NCBI GenBank assembly: GCA_002778645.1
Contig: PFAQ01000060.1
Coordinates: 1-9,027, forward strand
Reading direction: 5' to 3'
Source: Candidatus Falkowbacteria bacterium CG10_big_fil_rev_8_21_14_0_10_39_9
GTDB taxonomy: Bacteria > Patescibacteriota > Patescibacteriia > Patescibacteriales > UBA12465
DNA: 9,027 nt
The notes under the pieces were generated by a model that saw only the letters and a program-made list of their open reading frames with translations, did not search any database and was not told the origin of the DNA. This document shows, piece after piece, positions 1-7,281 of this stretch. Position numbers and translations under genes: made by a program. Each line of letters begins with the position of its first letter. The first letter of the stretch is position 1.

Positions 1-6
1 TACAAT
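1..6 (+). promoter_or_regulatory. possible -10 element of recG promoter
   Basis: TACAAT at the very left edge matches five of six positions of the sigma70 -10 consensus. It lies 22 bases before the recG start codon, which would give a short leader. The matching -35 region would fall outside the window and cannot be seen, so this is only a weak candidate. Confidence 0.3.
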
Positions 7-28
7 AAAGACACAAATATTTGCTTAT

Positions 29-2113
29 ATGACACTACTTTCTTCTCATATCAGCTCTCTAAATCGCATTGGCCGCACCACGGCTCAGCGTTTTAAGAAA
101 TTAGGTCTTGAAACCATTCAGGACCTGATTTTTTATTTCCCTTGGCGCTATGACAATTTTGGCCAAACTATCGCCATCAAAGACGTCACCGAAAAATCAG
201 CCGCCAACATTGTTGGTCAAATTGATCTCATTCATAATCGCCGGAGCTTCCAAAGAAAAATCTATGTCACTGAAGCCCTGGTCAAGGACGACACCGAGAC
301 AATCAAGGTTATCTGGTTTAACCAAGCCTTTCTGTCCAAGACTCTCAAGGTGGGCGACATAGTGTCTCTCGCGGGCAAAGCAACACTCCGTGATGGTCAA
401 TTGATTCTTTTATCTCCAACCTACGAAAAGATATCTGACACAAGCCAAGACCTCATCCACACCCAAGGATTGACCCCCATCTACAACACCACTGCTAATC
501 TTAGCCAGAAACAAATCCGCAGCTCCATCAAACAAAATATTGAACTAGCTAAAGAAATCCCCGATTGGATTCCGGGCGATATCCGAAAAAAACTGCAATT
601 AGTTAATTTAGATCAAGCGCTCCGTCAAATCCATTTTCCTAAAAATGAAGCTGAACTCCGCCAGGCCAAACAACGTCTGGGATTTGCTGAATTATTTTTA
701 CGTCAACTCCAAGGTCAAATTACTAAAACAAAATTAAAAAATAATACTGCTATACCCATAGCTTTTCAAGAAAAAACGACCCGAGATTTTGTCGCCTCGC
801 TTCCCTTCAAGATTACCGATGATCAAAAAAAAGCTACTTGGGAAATTATCCAAGACCTAGCCAAATCTTCACCGATGGCGCGCTTACTTGAAGGTGATGT
901 TGGTAGTGGTAAAACTCTGGTCGCTATTATTGCCCTGTTAAACACCGCCAAAAATAATCAGCAAGCGATTTTGATGGCTCCAACTGAGATTCCCGCCGAA
1001 CAACATTTCAATACTATTAAACAGTTATTAAAGGATGAAGATATTACCATTGGGCTCATTACCAATACTCATAAAAAGATTAGTTTTGAGTCAGAAGAAA
1101 AGAAAAAACTTAAATCTCAGGAAATAATTACCCGCTCTCAGATACTAATCGGCACCCACGCCCTCATCCAAAAAGGACTCAATTTCCCCAAATTAGCCTT
1201 GATTATTGTTGATGAGCAACATCGTTTCGGAGTTAAACAAAGACAAAAACTCCTGCTAGGCAAAGCCCCCAATGAGACTCCTCATTTTCTCTCTATGACT
1301 GCCACCCCCATTCCCCGATCTTTAGCCCTAGCTATTTATGGCGATCTAGTTGTTTCTATTTTGAAAACTAAGCCCCAAAATCGTCAGGAAATTATCACCC
1401 AAATTGTGTCCGACGAGGACCGAACTAAAACATATGATTTCATCGCGCAAGAGATAAAAAGAGGACGTCAAGCTTTTGTTATCTGCCCCCTCATTGATCC
1501 TTCCGACAAACTTGGAGTCAAATCAGTCAAAGAAGAACAGCAAAAATTAGATCAGGAAATTTTTCCGGATCTCACTGTCGGACTACTACATGGTAAAATG
1601 AAAGGAGCCGAAAAAGAAACTATCATGCGCGATTTTTTGGACAATAAAATCCAGATACTGGTTGCTACTTCCGTGATTGAAGTCGGAATCGACGTCCCCA
1701 ACGCCACTATTATGATTATTGAAGGCGCAGAACGTTTTGGCCTAGCTCAACTACATCAATTTCGTGGTCGAGTCGGACGCGACCAATATCAATCATATTG
1801 TTTTCTCTTTCCCGGCCTAGAAGGCAATACACCTAATCAAAAGAGCCACGAGCGCCTGGAAGCCTTGGTCAAAAATAACGATGGTTTTCTCTTGGCCCAG
1901 GAAGATTTGAAACTGAGAGGCGCCGGAGAAATCTATGGCACCATTCAAAGTGGTTATCCGGAAATAAAGATTGCTTCCCTTTTTGATCACGAATTAATTA
2001 AACAGGCTCAAGCTGAAGCCATAACACTAATCGCTTCCGACCCCAAACTCGAAGAGCATCCTTTGATCAAAGAGCAACTGGGAGACTTCAATAAACGCAT
2101 CCATTTGGAATAA
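29..2113 (+). CDS. recG: ATP-dependent DNA helicase RecG
   Basis: RecG is a cytoplasmic superfamily 2 DNA motor that regresses stalled replication forks and branch-migrates recombination intermediates. The 694 residues match the family's usual length (about 690), so the gene looks complete. Visible parts in order are: an N-terminal segment ending in the family-typical FYFPWRYDNF (about 35-44); the OB-fold wedge region (about 55-135); Walker A GDVGSGKT (289-296); the APTEIPAEQH motif (317-326, with Pro322 where Leu is more usual); the DEQH box (395-398); TATPIP (424-429); the second RecA-like domain with HGKMK (521-525) and TSVIEVGIDVPNA (547-559); motif VI with RGRVGR (579-584); and a C-terminal TRG-like motif GAGEIYGTIQSG (631-642), where Ile639 replaces the common Arg. 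ATG at 29 is chosen because the protein begins with the expected N-terminus; no Shine-Dalgarno sequence precedes it. A terminator follows directly, so the gene appears to be transcribed apart from its neighbours. Confidence 0.97.
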   Translation: MTLLSSHISSLNRIGRTTAQRFKKLGLETIQDLIFYFPWRYDNFGQTIAIKDVTEKSAANIVGQIDLIHNRRSFQRKIYVTEALVKDDTETIKVIWFNQAFLSKTLKVGDIVSLAGKATLRDGQLILLSPTYEKISDTSQDLIHTQGLTPIYNTTANLSQKQIRSSIKQNIELAKEIPDWIPGDIRKKLQLVNLDQALRQIHFPKNEAELRQAKQRLGFAELFLRQLQGQITKTKLKNNTAIPIAFQEKTTRDFVASLPFKITDDQKKATWEIIQDLAKSSPMARLLEGDVGSGKTLVAIIALLNTAKNNQQAILMAPTEIPAEQHFNTIKQLLKDEDITIGLITNTHKKISFESEEKKKLKSQEIITRSQILIGTHALIQKGLNFPKLALIIVDEQHRFGVKQRQKLLLGKAPNETPHFLSMTATPIPRSLALAIYGDLVVSILKTKPQNRQEIITQIVSDEDRTKTYDFIAQEIKRGRQAFVICPLIDPSDKLGVKSVKEEQQKLDQEIFPDLTVGLLHGKMKGAEKETIMRDFLDNKIQILVATSVIEVGIDVPNATIMIIEGAERFGLAQLHQFRGRVGRDQYQSYCFLFPGLEGNTPNQKSHERLEALVKNNDGFLLAQEDLKLRGAGEIYGTIQSGYPEIKIASLFDHELIKQAQAEAITLIASDPKLEEHPLIKEQLGDFNKRIHLE

Positions 2114-2114
2114 T

Positions 2115-2147
2115 AAAAAAGACTTCTGATTTTAGAAGTCTTTTTTT
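2115..2147. terminator. bidirectional intrinsic terminator between recG and the 102-residue gene
   Basis: The perfect 7-bp arms GACTTCT (2121-2127) and AGAAGTC (2134-2140) enclose a 6-base loop. A six-base A run comes before and a seven-base T run after, so the hairpin can extend into A-T pairs and has a U tract on either strand. It starts one base after the recG stop codon and lies 4 bp past the stop codon of the convergent gene at 2152, so it can end both transcripts. Confidence 0.88.
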
Positions 2148-2151
2148 GTTA

Positions 2152-2460
2152 TTATTTTTTTCGATATTCAGCCCGGGGCTTGATATAGAACGAGTTGTTT
2201 TCCTCCCTTCTCCTTTCGATTCCCTTTTTTATCCGATCCCAGTATTTTATCAGTAAACCAGGAACGATCATAATAGCCAAAACGAGCGAGATTAGAGGGT
2301 GGAGCCAGAGCCAATTTCGACCTCTTTCCAGCAGACTATCAGCCCCTTGGCCTTCCAATAAGAGACAAATAGAGATAAGTAGATAGATAATAGCGGAAAA
2401 AGAGTAGACTATGAGCAAAAGAGCCCCAACAAGTTTGGAAAAGAACCAAAATTTTTTCAT
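2152..2460 (-). CDS. small two-pass membrane protein, function unknown
   Basis: I do not recognise a family for this 102-residue protein. It begins MKKFWFFSK and has two hydrophobic segments, about residues 9-35 and 51-72, joined by a short loop (36-50). The last 30 residues are polar and strongly basic, with KYWDRIKKGIERRRE and a KK end. By the positive-inside rule both ends should be cytoplasmic with the loop outside. Reality as a gene is supported by a good sigma70-type promoter upstream on the same strand and by the shared terminator downstream. The start codon has no Shine-Dalgarno sequence, as elsewhere in the window. The gene is transcribed divergently from the 100-residue gene at 2595 and converges on recG. 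No function can be assigned; a membrane anchor or small accessory protein would fit, but that is a guess. Confidence 0.75.
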   Translation of the reverse strand: MKKFWFFSKLVGALLLIVYSFSAIIYLLISICLLLEGQGADSLLERGRNWLWLHPLISLVLAIMIVPGLLIKYWDRIKKGIERRREENNSFYIKPRAEYRKK

Positions 2461-2489
2461 TATATGGAGTTTTAATTAAACACCCAATT

Positions 2490-2518
2490 ATCTTAGCTAT
2501 TATTGGCCTTATTGTCAA
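2490..2518 (-). promoter_or_regulatory. sigma70-type promoter for the 102-residue membrane protein
   Basis: Read on the - strand, a perfect -35 box TTGACA (2518-2513) is followed after exactly 17 bases by TAAGAT (2495-2490), a four-of-six -10 match. Transcription would begin near 2483, leaving a leader of roughly 20 bases before the start codon at 2460. This is the best promoter match in the window. Confidence 0.62.
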
Positions 2519-2522
2519 ATTA

Positions 2523-2551
2523 TTGACTTATCAATTAAAATGTGTTAATAT
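2523..2551 (+). promoter_or_regulatory. probable promoter for the 100-residue gene
   Basis: TTGACT (2523-2528) is a five-of-six -35 match, followed after 17 bases by TAATAT (2546-2551). The overlapping TATAAT at 2549-2554 is a perfect -10 hexamer but would need a 20-base spacer. Either reading gives a start site near 2558-2562 and a leader of about 35 bases. The -35 box lies 4 bp from that of the opposing promoter. Confidence 0.5.
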
Positions 2552-2594
2552 AATACTAGAAAAGTACATTGTCTAACTAAAAAACAATAGAGCC

Positions 2595-2897
2595 ATGCCA
2601 AATCAAGAGATTTACCAGAAAACACCACTAACAGCCAAAGAAATTGCCCAACAAGAAACTGTGTTAGGTTGGATCGGAGAAAAAATGTATCAAATTTTTC
2701 CAGGTACCCTGCACTTTGAAAATTCTCGCAAAGGCCAAGTTGTAGTAATGGACGTGGTTCCACTCGAAGGTGACAAAACCACAACCACCTCCAGGATCAA
2801 CAACATACAATTCTGCAACGCCACAAACAATGTGGACGTTCAGTTTCATTTTCTACTTAAGGCTTGGAGAGCTAAAGAACTAGCAAGGGCCAGATAA
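2595..2897 (+). CDS. hypothetical protein, 100 residues
   Basis: I do not recognise this protein. It has no membrane segment or signal peptide and is probably cytoplasmic. The N-terminal part (about 12-34) looks helical. The middle contains a likely beta strand (KGQVVVMDVVPLEG, 46-59), a Thr run (62-65) and a second probable strand (NVDVQFHFLLKAW, 79-91). The C-terminus is basic (RAKELARAR, 92-100). There is one cysteine (Cys74). The + strand reading is preferred over overlapping - strand frames because it has a promoter-like sequence upstream, a strong hairpin terminator 11 bases after its TAA, and a balanced protein composition; the opposing frames give implausible residue strings and have no such signals. 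The gene stands alone as its own transcription unit, divergent from the membrane protein at 2152-2460. Confidence 0.65.
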   Translation: MPNQEIYQKTPLTAKEIAQQETVLGWIGEKMYQIFPGTLHFENSRKGQVVVMDVVPLEGDKTTTTSRINNIQFCNATNNVDVQFHFLLKAWRAKELARAR

Positions 2898-2908
2898 ATG
2901 GCAAAAAT

Positions 2909-2937
2909 AAAAAAGGTAACCAATGTTACCTTTTTTT
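2909..2937. terminator. bidirectional intrinsic terminator between the 100-residue gene and radA
   Basis: The arms GGTAAC (2915-2920) and GTTACC (2925-2930) enclose the four-base loop CAAT. Six A's precede and seven T's follow, so the stem can extend to about 12 bp and a U tract is present on both strands. It lies 11 bases after the + strand stop codon and 24 bases after the radA stop codon. It is the only terminator visible for the long - strand operon. Confidence 0.88.
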
Positions 2938-2961
2938 ATTTTCCTAAATCATTTATAACTG

Positions 2962-4356
2962 TTATCGCTTAGCCACCACATCAACCGCTTCCGAGAGAGT
3001 CTTCACTTTTATAATCTCCATATTTTTCATCTTAGCCAGACTATCTAATTTCATCTCCGGAATTAAAATTCTGGTAAAGCCCATCTTCTCCGCTTCTTTC
3101 AACCTAAACTCTAACTTAGCCACCGGTCTTAGTTCTCCCCCCAAACCAACTTCACCGAGAGCCAACATTCGTCGGTCCAGCGGCAGATTAAGGTGAGAGG
3201 AAACCATGGCCAGGCAAACCGCCAAATCAAGCGCCGGGTCGCTAATCTTGAGACCGCCTACCACGTTTAAAATTACATCCTGAGAACTCAAATTGACCTT
3301 CTGACGCTTAGACAAAACGGCCGTCAAAACTTGCAGGCGATTTAAATCAAACCCCGAGGCCTTACGTTGGGGATAGCCAAAGATAGTCTTGGTAACCAGA
3401 GCCTGGATATCGACTAGAAACGGTCGAGTGCCTTCAATGATACAACTAATGACTGAGCCGGCTAGTCCTCGATCATTTTCCTCCAGAAAAACTGCAGTGG
3501 GATTAGCGACCTCCTTGAACCCCGATCCAGTCATTTCCAGGATGCCTAATTCATTGACACTACCAAAACGATTTTTACTAGCGCGCAGAATATAATAATT
3601 ATTAAGGGTCTCGGTCTCTAAGTAAATCACCGTATCGACAATATGCTCCAAAGACTTAGGACCAGCTATTTGACCATCTTTAGTAATATGACCAATCAGA
3701 CAAACCGCAATATTATGAGTCTTAGCTAACTCCAGAAACTTCACCGCGCAAGCTCTAATTTGATTTAAGCTACCAGCCTCGGAGGGTACCTGAGAAGAAT
3801 AAACTGTCTGGATGGAATCTACTACCACTAGAATCGGACGAACCGCCAAGGAAGCGGCCAGAATCTTTTCGACATTAATTTCACTGACAAACTTGATATT
3901 TTTTAGATCACAGCCCAAGCGATCTAAACGAGACTTGACTTGAGCGGCCGATTCTTCCCCAGAAACATAGAGAACTGGGTCGGGTGATTTCTGCGCCAAA
4001 GTATTAGCCATTTGAGCTACAATAGTTGATTTACCTACTCCCGGTTCACCACTTAAAAGGATTAAAGATCCTGGTACTAAACCTCCGCCCAAAACTCTAT
4101 CCACCTCAGAAATACCAGTAACCAAGCGGCTTAGATTAGATTCCACCACTGAGTTGAGATTAATCACCTCTGCCCCTTTAACATTTTTCAATAAATTTTT
4201 ATCTTTAGCGCCAAAACTAGTGCGCCACTCATTCTTGTCCACTAATTCCTGAGTAATAGTTCCCCAAGAACCACATTCTAAACAACGCCCACTCCATTTG
4301 GAATATTGGGCGTCGCATTTAGAGCAGACAAATAGGGTATTATTTCTTTCAGCCAT
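2962..4356 (-). CDS. radA: DNA repair and recombination protein RadA (Sms)
   Basis: RadA is a hexameric RecA-like ATPase that drives branch migration of recombination intermediates. In transformable bacteria it helps extend the integration of incoming single strands. All family parts are visible in the 464 residues: a four-cysteine zinc finger (Cys11, Cys14, Cys25, Cys28) with the typical KWSGRCLECGSWGT around it; Walker A GEPGVGKS (103-110); Walker B ILVVVD (175-180); IGHITKDG (221-228); the RadA-specific KNRFGS (261-266); and a C-terminal Lon-protease-like domain (about 310-464) with DPALDLAV (373-380) and GEVGLGGELRPV (401-412). Length fits the family (about 450-460), and ATG at 4356 places the zinc finger correctly. 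It is the last gene of the - strand operon, 11 bp after the small cysteine-containing protein, with no terminator between them, so cotranscription with the secretion genes is likely. An internal promoter cannot be excluded. Confidence 0.97.
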   Translation of the reverse strand: MAERNNTLFVCSKCDAQYSKWSGRCLECGSWGTITQELVDKNEWRTSFGAKDKNLLKNVKGAEVINLNSVVESNLSRLVTGISEVDRVLGGGLVPGSLILLSGEPGVGKSTIVAQMANTLAQKSPDPVLYVSGEESAAQVKSRLDRLGCDLKNIKFVSEINVEKILAASLAVRPILVVVDSIQTVYSSQVPSEAGSLNQIRACAVKFLELAKTHNIAVCLIGHITKDGQIAGPKSLEHIVDTVIYLETETLNNYYILRASKNRFGSVNELGILEMTGSGFKEVANPTAVFLEENDRGLAGSVISCIIEGTRPFLVDIQALVTKTIFGYPQRKASGFDLNRLQVLTAVLSKRQKVNLSSQDVILNVVGGLKISDPALDLAVCLAMVSSHLNLPLDRRMLALGEVGLGGELRPVAKLEFRLKEAEKMGFTRILIPEMKLDSLAKMKNMEIIKVKTLSEAVDVVAKR

Positions 4357-4367
4357 AAATCAATTAT

Positions 4368-4688
4368 TTATCTAGGACACTGCGGCATAGTGATTAGCGG
4401 ATCGCCGCCGCAACCATTGGATTGATACTTATCATATTTATGTCGATAATAAATCCAGGCATTGGAATCGCTAGAAGAAGCCCCAGAGTTTATAAAACTC
4501 CACCAAATTAAAAATGATCCAGCAAAAACAAACACAATCAAAGAAATAATCATAAAACTCTTAACCGGAAAATTAACCGAAGGAGAATAATCAATCACTG
4601 CCGGAGATTTCTTAGCTCGAATAACTTTAGCTTTAAAAGCCTTCTTGACAAACTTAGTTCTAGCTGGAGTAACTTTTTTAGTAGCCAT
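4368..4688 (-). CDS. small single-pass membrane protein with two C-terminal cysteines
   Basis: The family of this 106-residue protein is not recognised. Residues 1-31 are very basic (Lys/Arg-rich, for example KKVTPARTKFVKK), followed by a short polar stretch and one strong membrane segment at about 45-66 ending in WW. The remaining 40 residues should lie outside the membrane. They contain a Ser-rich spacer (69-76), a Tyr-rich patch (WIYYRHKYDKY, 78-88) and two cysteines near the end (Cys93 in NGCGGD and Cys104 in PQCPR) that could form a disulfide. The positive N-terminus predicts N-in, C-out topology. It sits between the VirB8-like gene (15 bp upstream) and radA (11 bp downstream), which suggests, but does not prove, that it is an accessory subunit of the same envelope apparatus. 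No lipobox or cleavable signal is evident. Confidence 0.78.
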   Translation of the reverse strand: MATKKVTPARTKFVKKAFKAKVIRAKKSPAVIDYSPSVNFPVKSFMIISLIVFVFAGSFLIWWSFINSGASSSDSNAWIYYRHKYDKYQSNGCGGDPLITMPQCPR

Positions 4689-4703
4689 ATAATTTATTAA
4701 TGA

Positions 4704-5315
4704 TTATTTCTGCCAAGTGGCACTGGCGGCTTTCCAGTCACCTTTTATTTTTTCAAAAATAATTAACACGTTTTGAGTAAAAACTTTTGGTTCACTATTT
4801 CCAATTACTTCTCGTCTCTGAGTACTAACTAAAACTTCGCCCGCTCCAGTCTTATCATTGAATTGTTTTACTTCTCCAGAAATGGCCACGCTAGTAATAC
4901 CATAATAGACTGAATTGTCCTTATTCTGGTTTCTTAAGCTCACTACATAATCATCAGCCCAATCCTGCATTTTAGGGCTCATAAAAATCTTCAAATCTTC
5001 AATATTGCCATAATTAGCCTGATTAGAATAGGAGCCAAAGCGCTCCGCAAAAGACATGGCTACTTTTCGTAAATCCTCAGCATTCAGAGCTCGATTAGCC
5101 TCAGTCGTGGAGTTAAAAGCGTAATTAAATTGGGGCTTGTTATTTAAAGCCTCTTCAAATAATTTATTAGCATCGGCCTCAATTTGAGTAGAGGGCACCA
5201 CTTGATTGGCTGCTTGCTGCTTTTTATTAAAAGAATACATAAAAACCGCGATAATAATCACGATAATTAAGGCTGAACCGATAATAAAGATGCCCAAACG
5301 TTTTCTGTCGTCCAT
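4704..5315 (-). CDS. single-pass membrane protein with VirB8/NTF2-like outer domain
   Basis: This 203-residue protein has a short charged N-terminus (MDDRKR), one membrane helix (about 8-28), a Gln/Asn-rich linker (31-42) and an extracytoplasmic domain. The predicted order in that domain is helices at about 45-57, 79-97, 104-111 and 113-130, then long strands at about 136-150, 157-168 and 178-189, ending in KIKGDWKAASATW (189-201). Several helices followed by a curved sheet, with a Gly-Asp-Trp-Lys turn in the last hairpin, is the arrangement of NTF2-like folds such as VirB8, TrbF and TcpC, inner-membrane subunits of type IV secretion machines. The fold assignment is my inference from pattern and context, not from clear sequence identity. 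The gene lies directly downstream of the VirB4-type ATPase (22-bp gap), a position compatible with a VirB8-like role. A generic Tim44-like membrane protein is the main alternative. Confidence 0.72.
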   Translation of the reverse strand: MDDRKRLGIFIIGSALIIVIIIAVFMYSFNKKQQAANQVVPSTQIEADANKLFEEALNNKPQFNYAFNSTTEANRALNAEDLRKVAMSFAERFGSYSNQANYGNIEDLKIFMSPKMQDWADDYVVSLRNQNKDNSVYYGITSVAISGEVKQFNDKTGAGEVLVSTQRREVIGNSEPKVFTQNVLIIFEKIKGDWKAASATWQK

Positions 5316-5337
5316 ATAATATATAAATTAATTATAA

Positions 5338-7260
5338 TTATTTTGCCACTCCACCTACCTCCTGGCTTAAACTTTCTTCGAATTGTTTTTTAGCTTCCTC
5401 GATTTCTAACAGTTGACGCGGATCAGAAGTAATCAGTTGATCTTCAGTATAAGAAGCTACCACCTTAATAGCTACATGCTTATTACCAGCAAAGAAAATG
5501 CCTTCTCCCAGGCCACACTCCAATAATAGATATTTTTCACCCTCAGTCAACATAAAGGTTTTTTGCACTAAATCAATCGCCGCCGATGATTGCTTTAACA
5601 GAATCTGAACTGAAGAATTGGTCACAATTGCCTGGCCATAAGGTGAGGTTAAAAAGTCATTAACATCTTGAGTAATAGTAGTAACGCCTAAATAATACTT
5701 ACGACAACGCTTAACCAGGGCAAAAATAAACTTAGCACTGTCTGGATTTTGCATCATCCACCAAGCCTCATCAATAACAAGAACTCTTTTTTTGGTTTCA
5801 CTTCTAACTACATTCCAAATATAGTTAACGATAGTATAAATAGCGATTGGGCGTAATTCATCTTCCAGGTCACGAACCGAGAAAGAAATTAATTGATTGT
5901 TCATTTCCACATTAGTCGGATTGTTTAACAAGCCGGCAAAAGTACCTTCGGTATATTTTTTCATTCTTTCTGCCAGTTCACCGGCACCCTCCATGCCATC
6001 TAACACCTGATAAAAATCAGTCATGGTGGGAGGTTCAATTTGACTTAAATCAGAATCAGGAGTGATATCTTTTTTGGCATAAGTTTCTAGTAAGGCCCTA
6101 TCCACCAAAGAATCTTCTTCGTTAGTTAAAGTACCAATCATTAGGCGCACTAAACCCTTTAAAGTAATAACTGCACTTCTAATAATATCCTTGGGTTTAG
6201 CCTTGCCTCCAATCGCCCGAGGCAAATCAAACGGATTAATCTTGTTTTCACTAGATAAAGAAATATTAATATAAGTGCCTCCAACTGAATCCGACAAATG
6301 TTTATATTCATATTCCGGATCAATAATAATCACATCGGTCCCCAACATTAAAGACCGCAACACCTCTAATTTAATAGTATAACTCTTGCCGGCGCCAGAA
6401 GTCGCAAATACCACTGAATTGGCGTTCGGCATACTAAAACGATCAAACAGAATTAAACTGTTATTATGACGATTAATACCATACAATATTCCCTTGTCGC
6501 TAGTAAGCTCTGAGGAAATAAATGGAAAAGAAGAGGCTACTGGTGAAGAATTCATGTTAAAAGTGATAAATAACTCATCATTACAAAGCGGTAGAGTGGA
6601 GTTAAAACCCTGTTCAGACTGATAAAAAGCCCGCTTAGAATAAACCAAACGAGAACCAAAAATATCTTCAATCTGATCACTTAAGCGATCCAAGTCTTCC
6701 ATAGTATCGGAATAAATTGTGACATAAAGAGCAAATTGAAAAAACTTTTCCGTACCCTGAGTGAGCGAATCACGTAAATATTCAATATCACGTAATGCCG
6801 TTTCTCTTAGTGGATCACGGGGAGCACCTTTATCAGAATCAGAGATGATCTGAGCTTCCAGATTACCTACCCGATTCTTTAATTGCTTCAAAATTAGAGC
6901 CGATTTTACTGGATAGAAAAACATTGAAACATCAAAGGTATAATTTAAATTGATAATTGGAGCAAACCAACCAACACTAATATAACGGGGATAGCTAACA
7001 ACAAATACGGTGCGTAAAAACTTTTTGCCCAATTGAATAAAGGTTGGGCTAATTTTTAAGCTGGCCGGAGCAATTAAATCCCGGACAGATAAGATCCCCC
7101 GTCGATAGGCAATTTCTTCTTCAATAATTTCTTTAGTCAAATCAACATTTTCTTCAATTTGAGAAGCAACCTGAATTTTATTACCTACCACCGAAACACC
7201 ACCTTTAATAGCAGCCTTCTTTTGGTCTGATTCTAAATTGGCTTGTTTAAAATTTATCAT
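5338..7260 (-). CDS. virB4: VirB4/TraC-type type IV secretion ATPase
   Basis: VirB4-type ATPases sit at the inner membrane and power assembly or substrate transfer in type IV secretion and conjugation systems. The 640-residue protein has an N-terminal non-catalytic region (about 45-240) with LRTVFVVSYPRYISVGWF (82-99) and a helical stretch (about 118-170). The motor domain follows, with Walker A ATSGAGKS (286-293), IIIDPEYEYKHL (311-322), INPFDLP (341-347), Walker B VLVIDEAW (493-500), and the motif-C segment TTITQDVNDFL (527-537). Both catalytic motifs look intact. The expected far N-terminal part of VirB4/TraC is absent here and is supplied by the separate upstream gene at 7282-7965. The start codon has no Shine-Dalgarno sequence and lies 21 bp after the upstream stop. 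No relaxase or VirD4-type coupling protein is seen in the window, so the substrate is not known. The virB4 symbol is used for the family, not a proven ortholog. Confidence 0.92.
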   Translation of the reverse strand: MINFKQANLESDQKKAAIKGGVSVVGNKIQVASQIEENVDLTKEIIEEEIAYRRGILSVRDLIAPASLKISPTFIQLGKKFLRTVFVVSYPRYISVGWFAPIINLNYTFDVSMFFYPVKSALILKQLKNRVGNLEAQIISDSDKGAPRDPLRETALRDIEYLRDSLTQGTEKFFQFALYVTIYSDTMEDLDRLSDQIEDIFGSRLVYSKRAFYQSEQGFNSTLPLCNDELFITFNMNSSPVASSFPFISSELTSDKGILYGINRHNNSLILFDRFSMPNANSVVFATSGAGKSYTIKLEVLRSLMLGTDVIIIDPEYEYKHLSDSVGGTYINISLSSENKINPFDLPRAIGGKAKPKDIIRSAVITLKGLVRLMIGTLTNEEDSLVDRALLETYAKKDITPDSDLSQIEPPTMTDFYQVLDGMEGAGELAERMKKYTEGTFAGLLNNPTNVEMNNQLISFSVRDLEDELRPIAIYTIVNYIWNVVRSETKKRVLVIDEAWWMMQNPDSAKFIFALVKRCRKYYLGVTTITQDVNDFLTSPYGQAIVTNSSVQILLKQSSAAIDLVQKTFMLTEGEKYLLLECGLGEGIFFAGNKHVAIKVVASYTEDQLITSDPRQLLEIEEAKKQFEESLSQEVGGVAK

Positions 7261-7281
7261 AAAAAATAATAATTAAAATAA

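Noticed and set aside
150..400. Short open frames inside recG on both strands
   Set aside because: They lie wholly within an unmistakable RecG reading frame and show no independent signals.
2471..2480. Perfect palindrome TTTAATTAAA in the divergent region
   Set aside because: It is built only of A and T in an AT-rich intergenic stretch, where such palindromes arise easily by chance. It lies in the leader rather than on a promoter element.
2545..2849. Two overlapping - strand open frames (2545-2784 and 2664-2849) opposite the 100-residue gene
   Set aside because: They overlap the + strand gene and lack a promoter and a terminator of their own. Their translations are rich in Cys, Phe and Trp in an implausible pattern, so they look like antisense shadows.
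7261..7281. Frameshift or broken VirB4 gene at the split point
   Set aside because: The upstream protein ends with TAA and the downstream one starts with its own ATG after an AT-rich spacer like the other gaps. The domain pieces do not overlap or lose motifs, which argues for a natural split.
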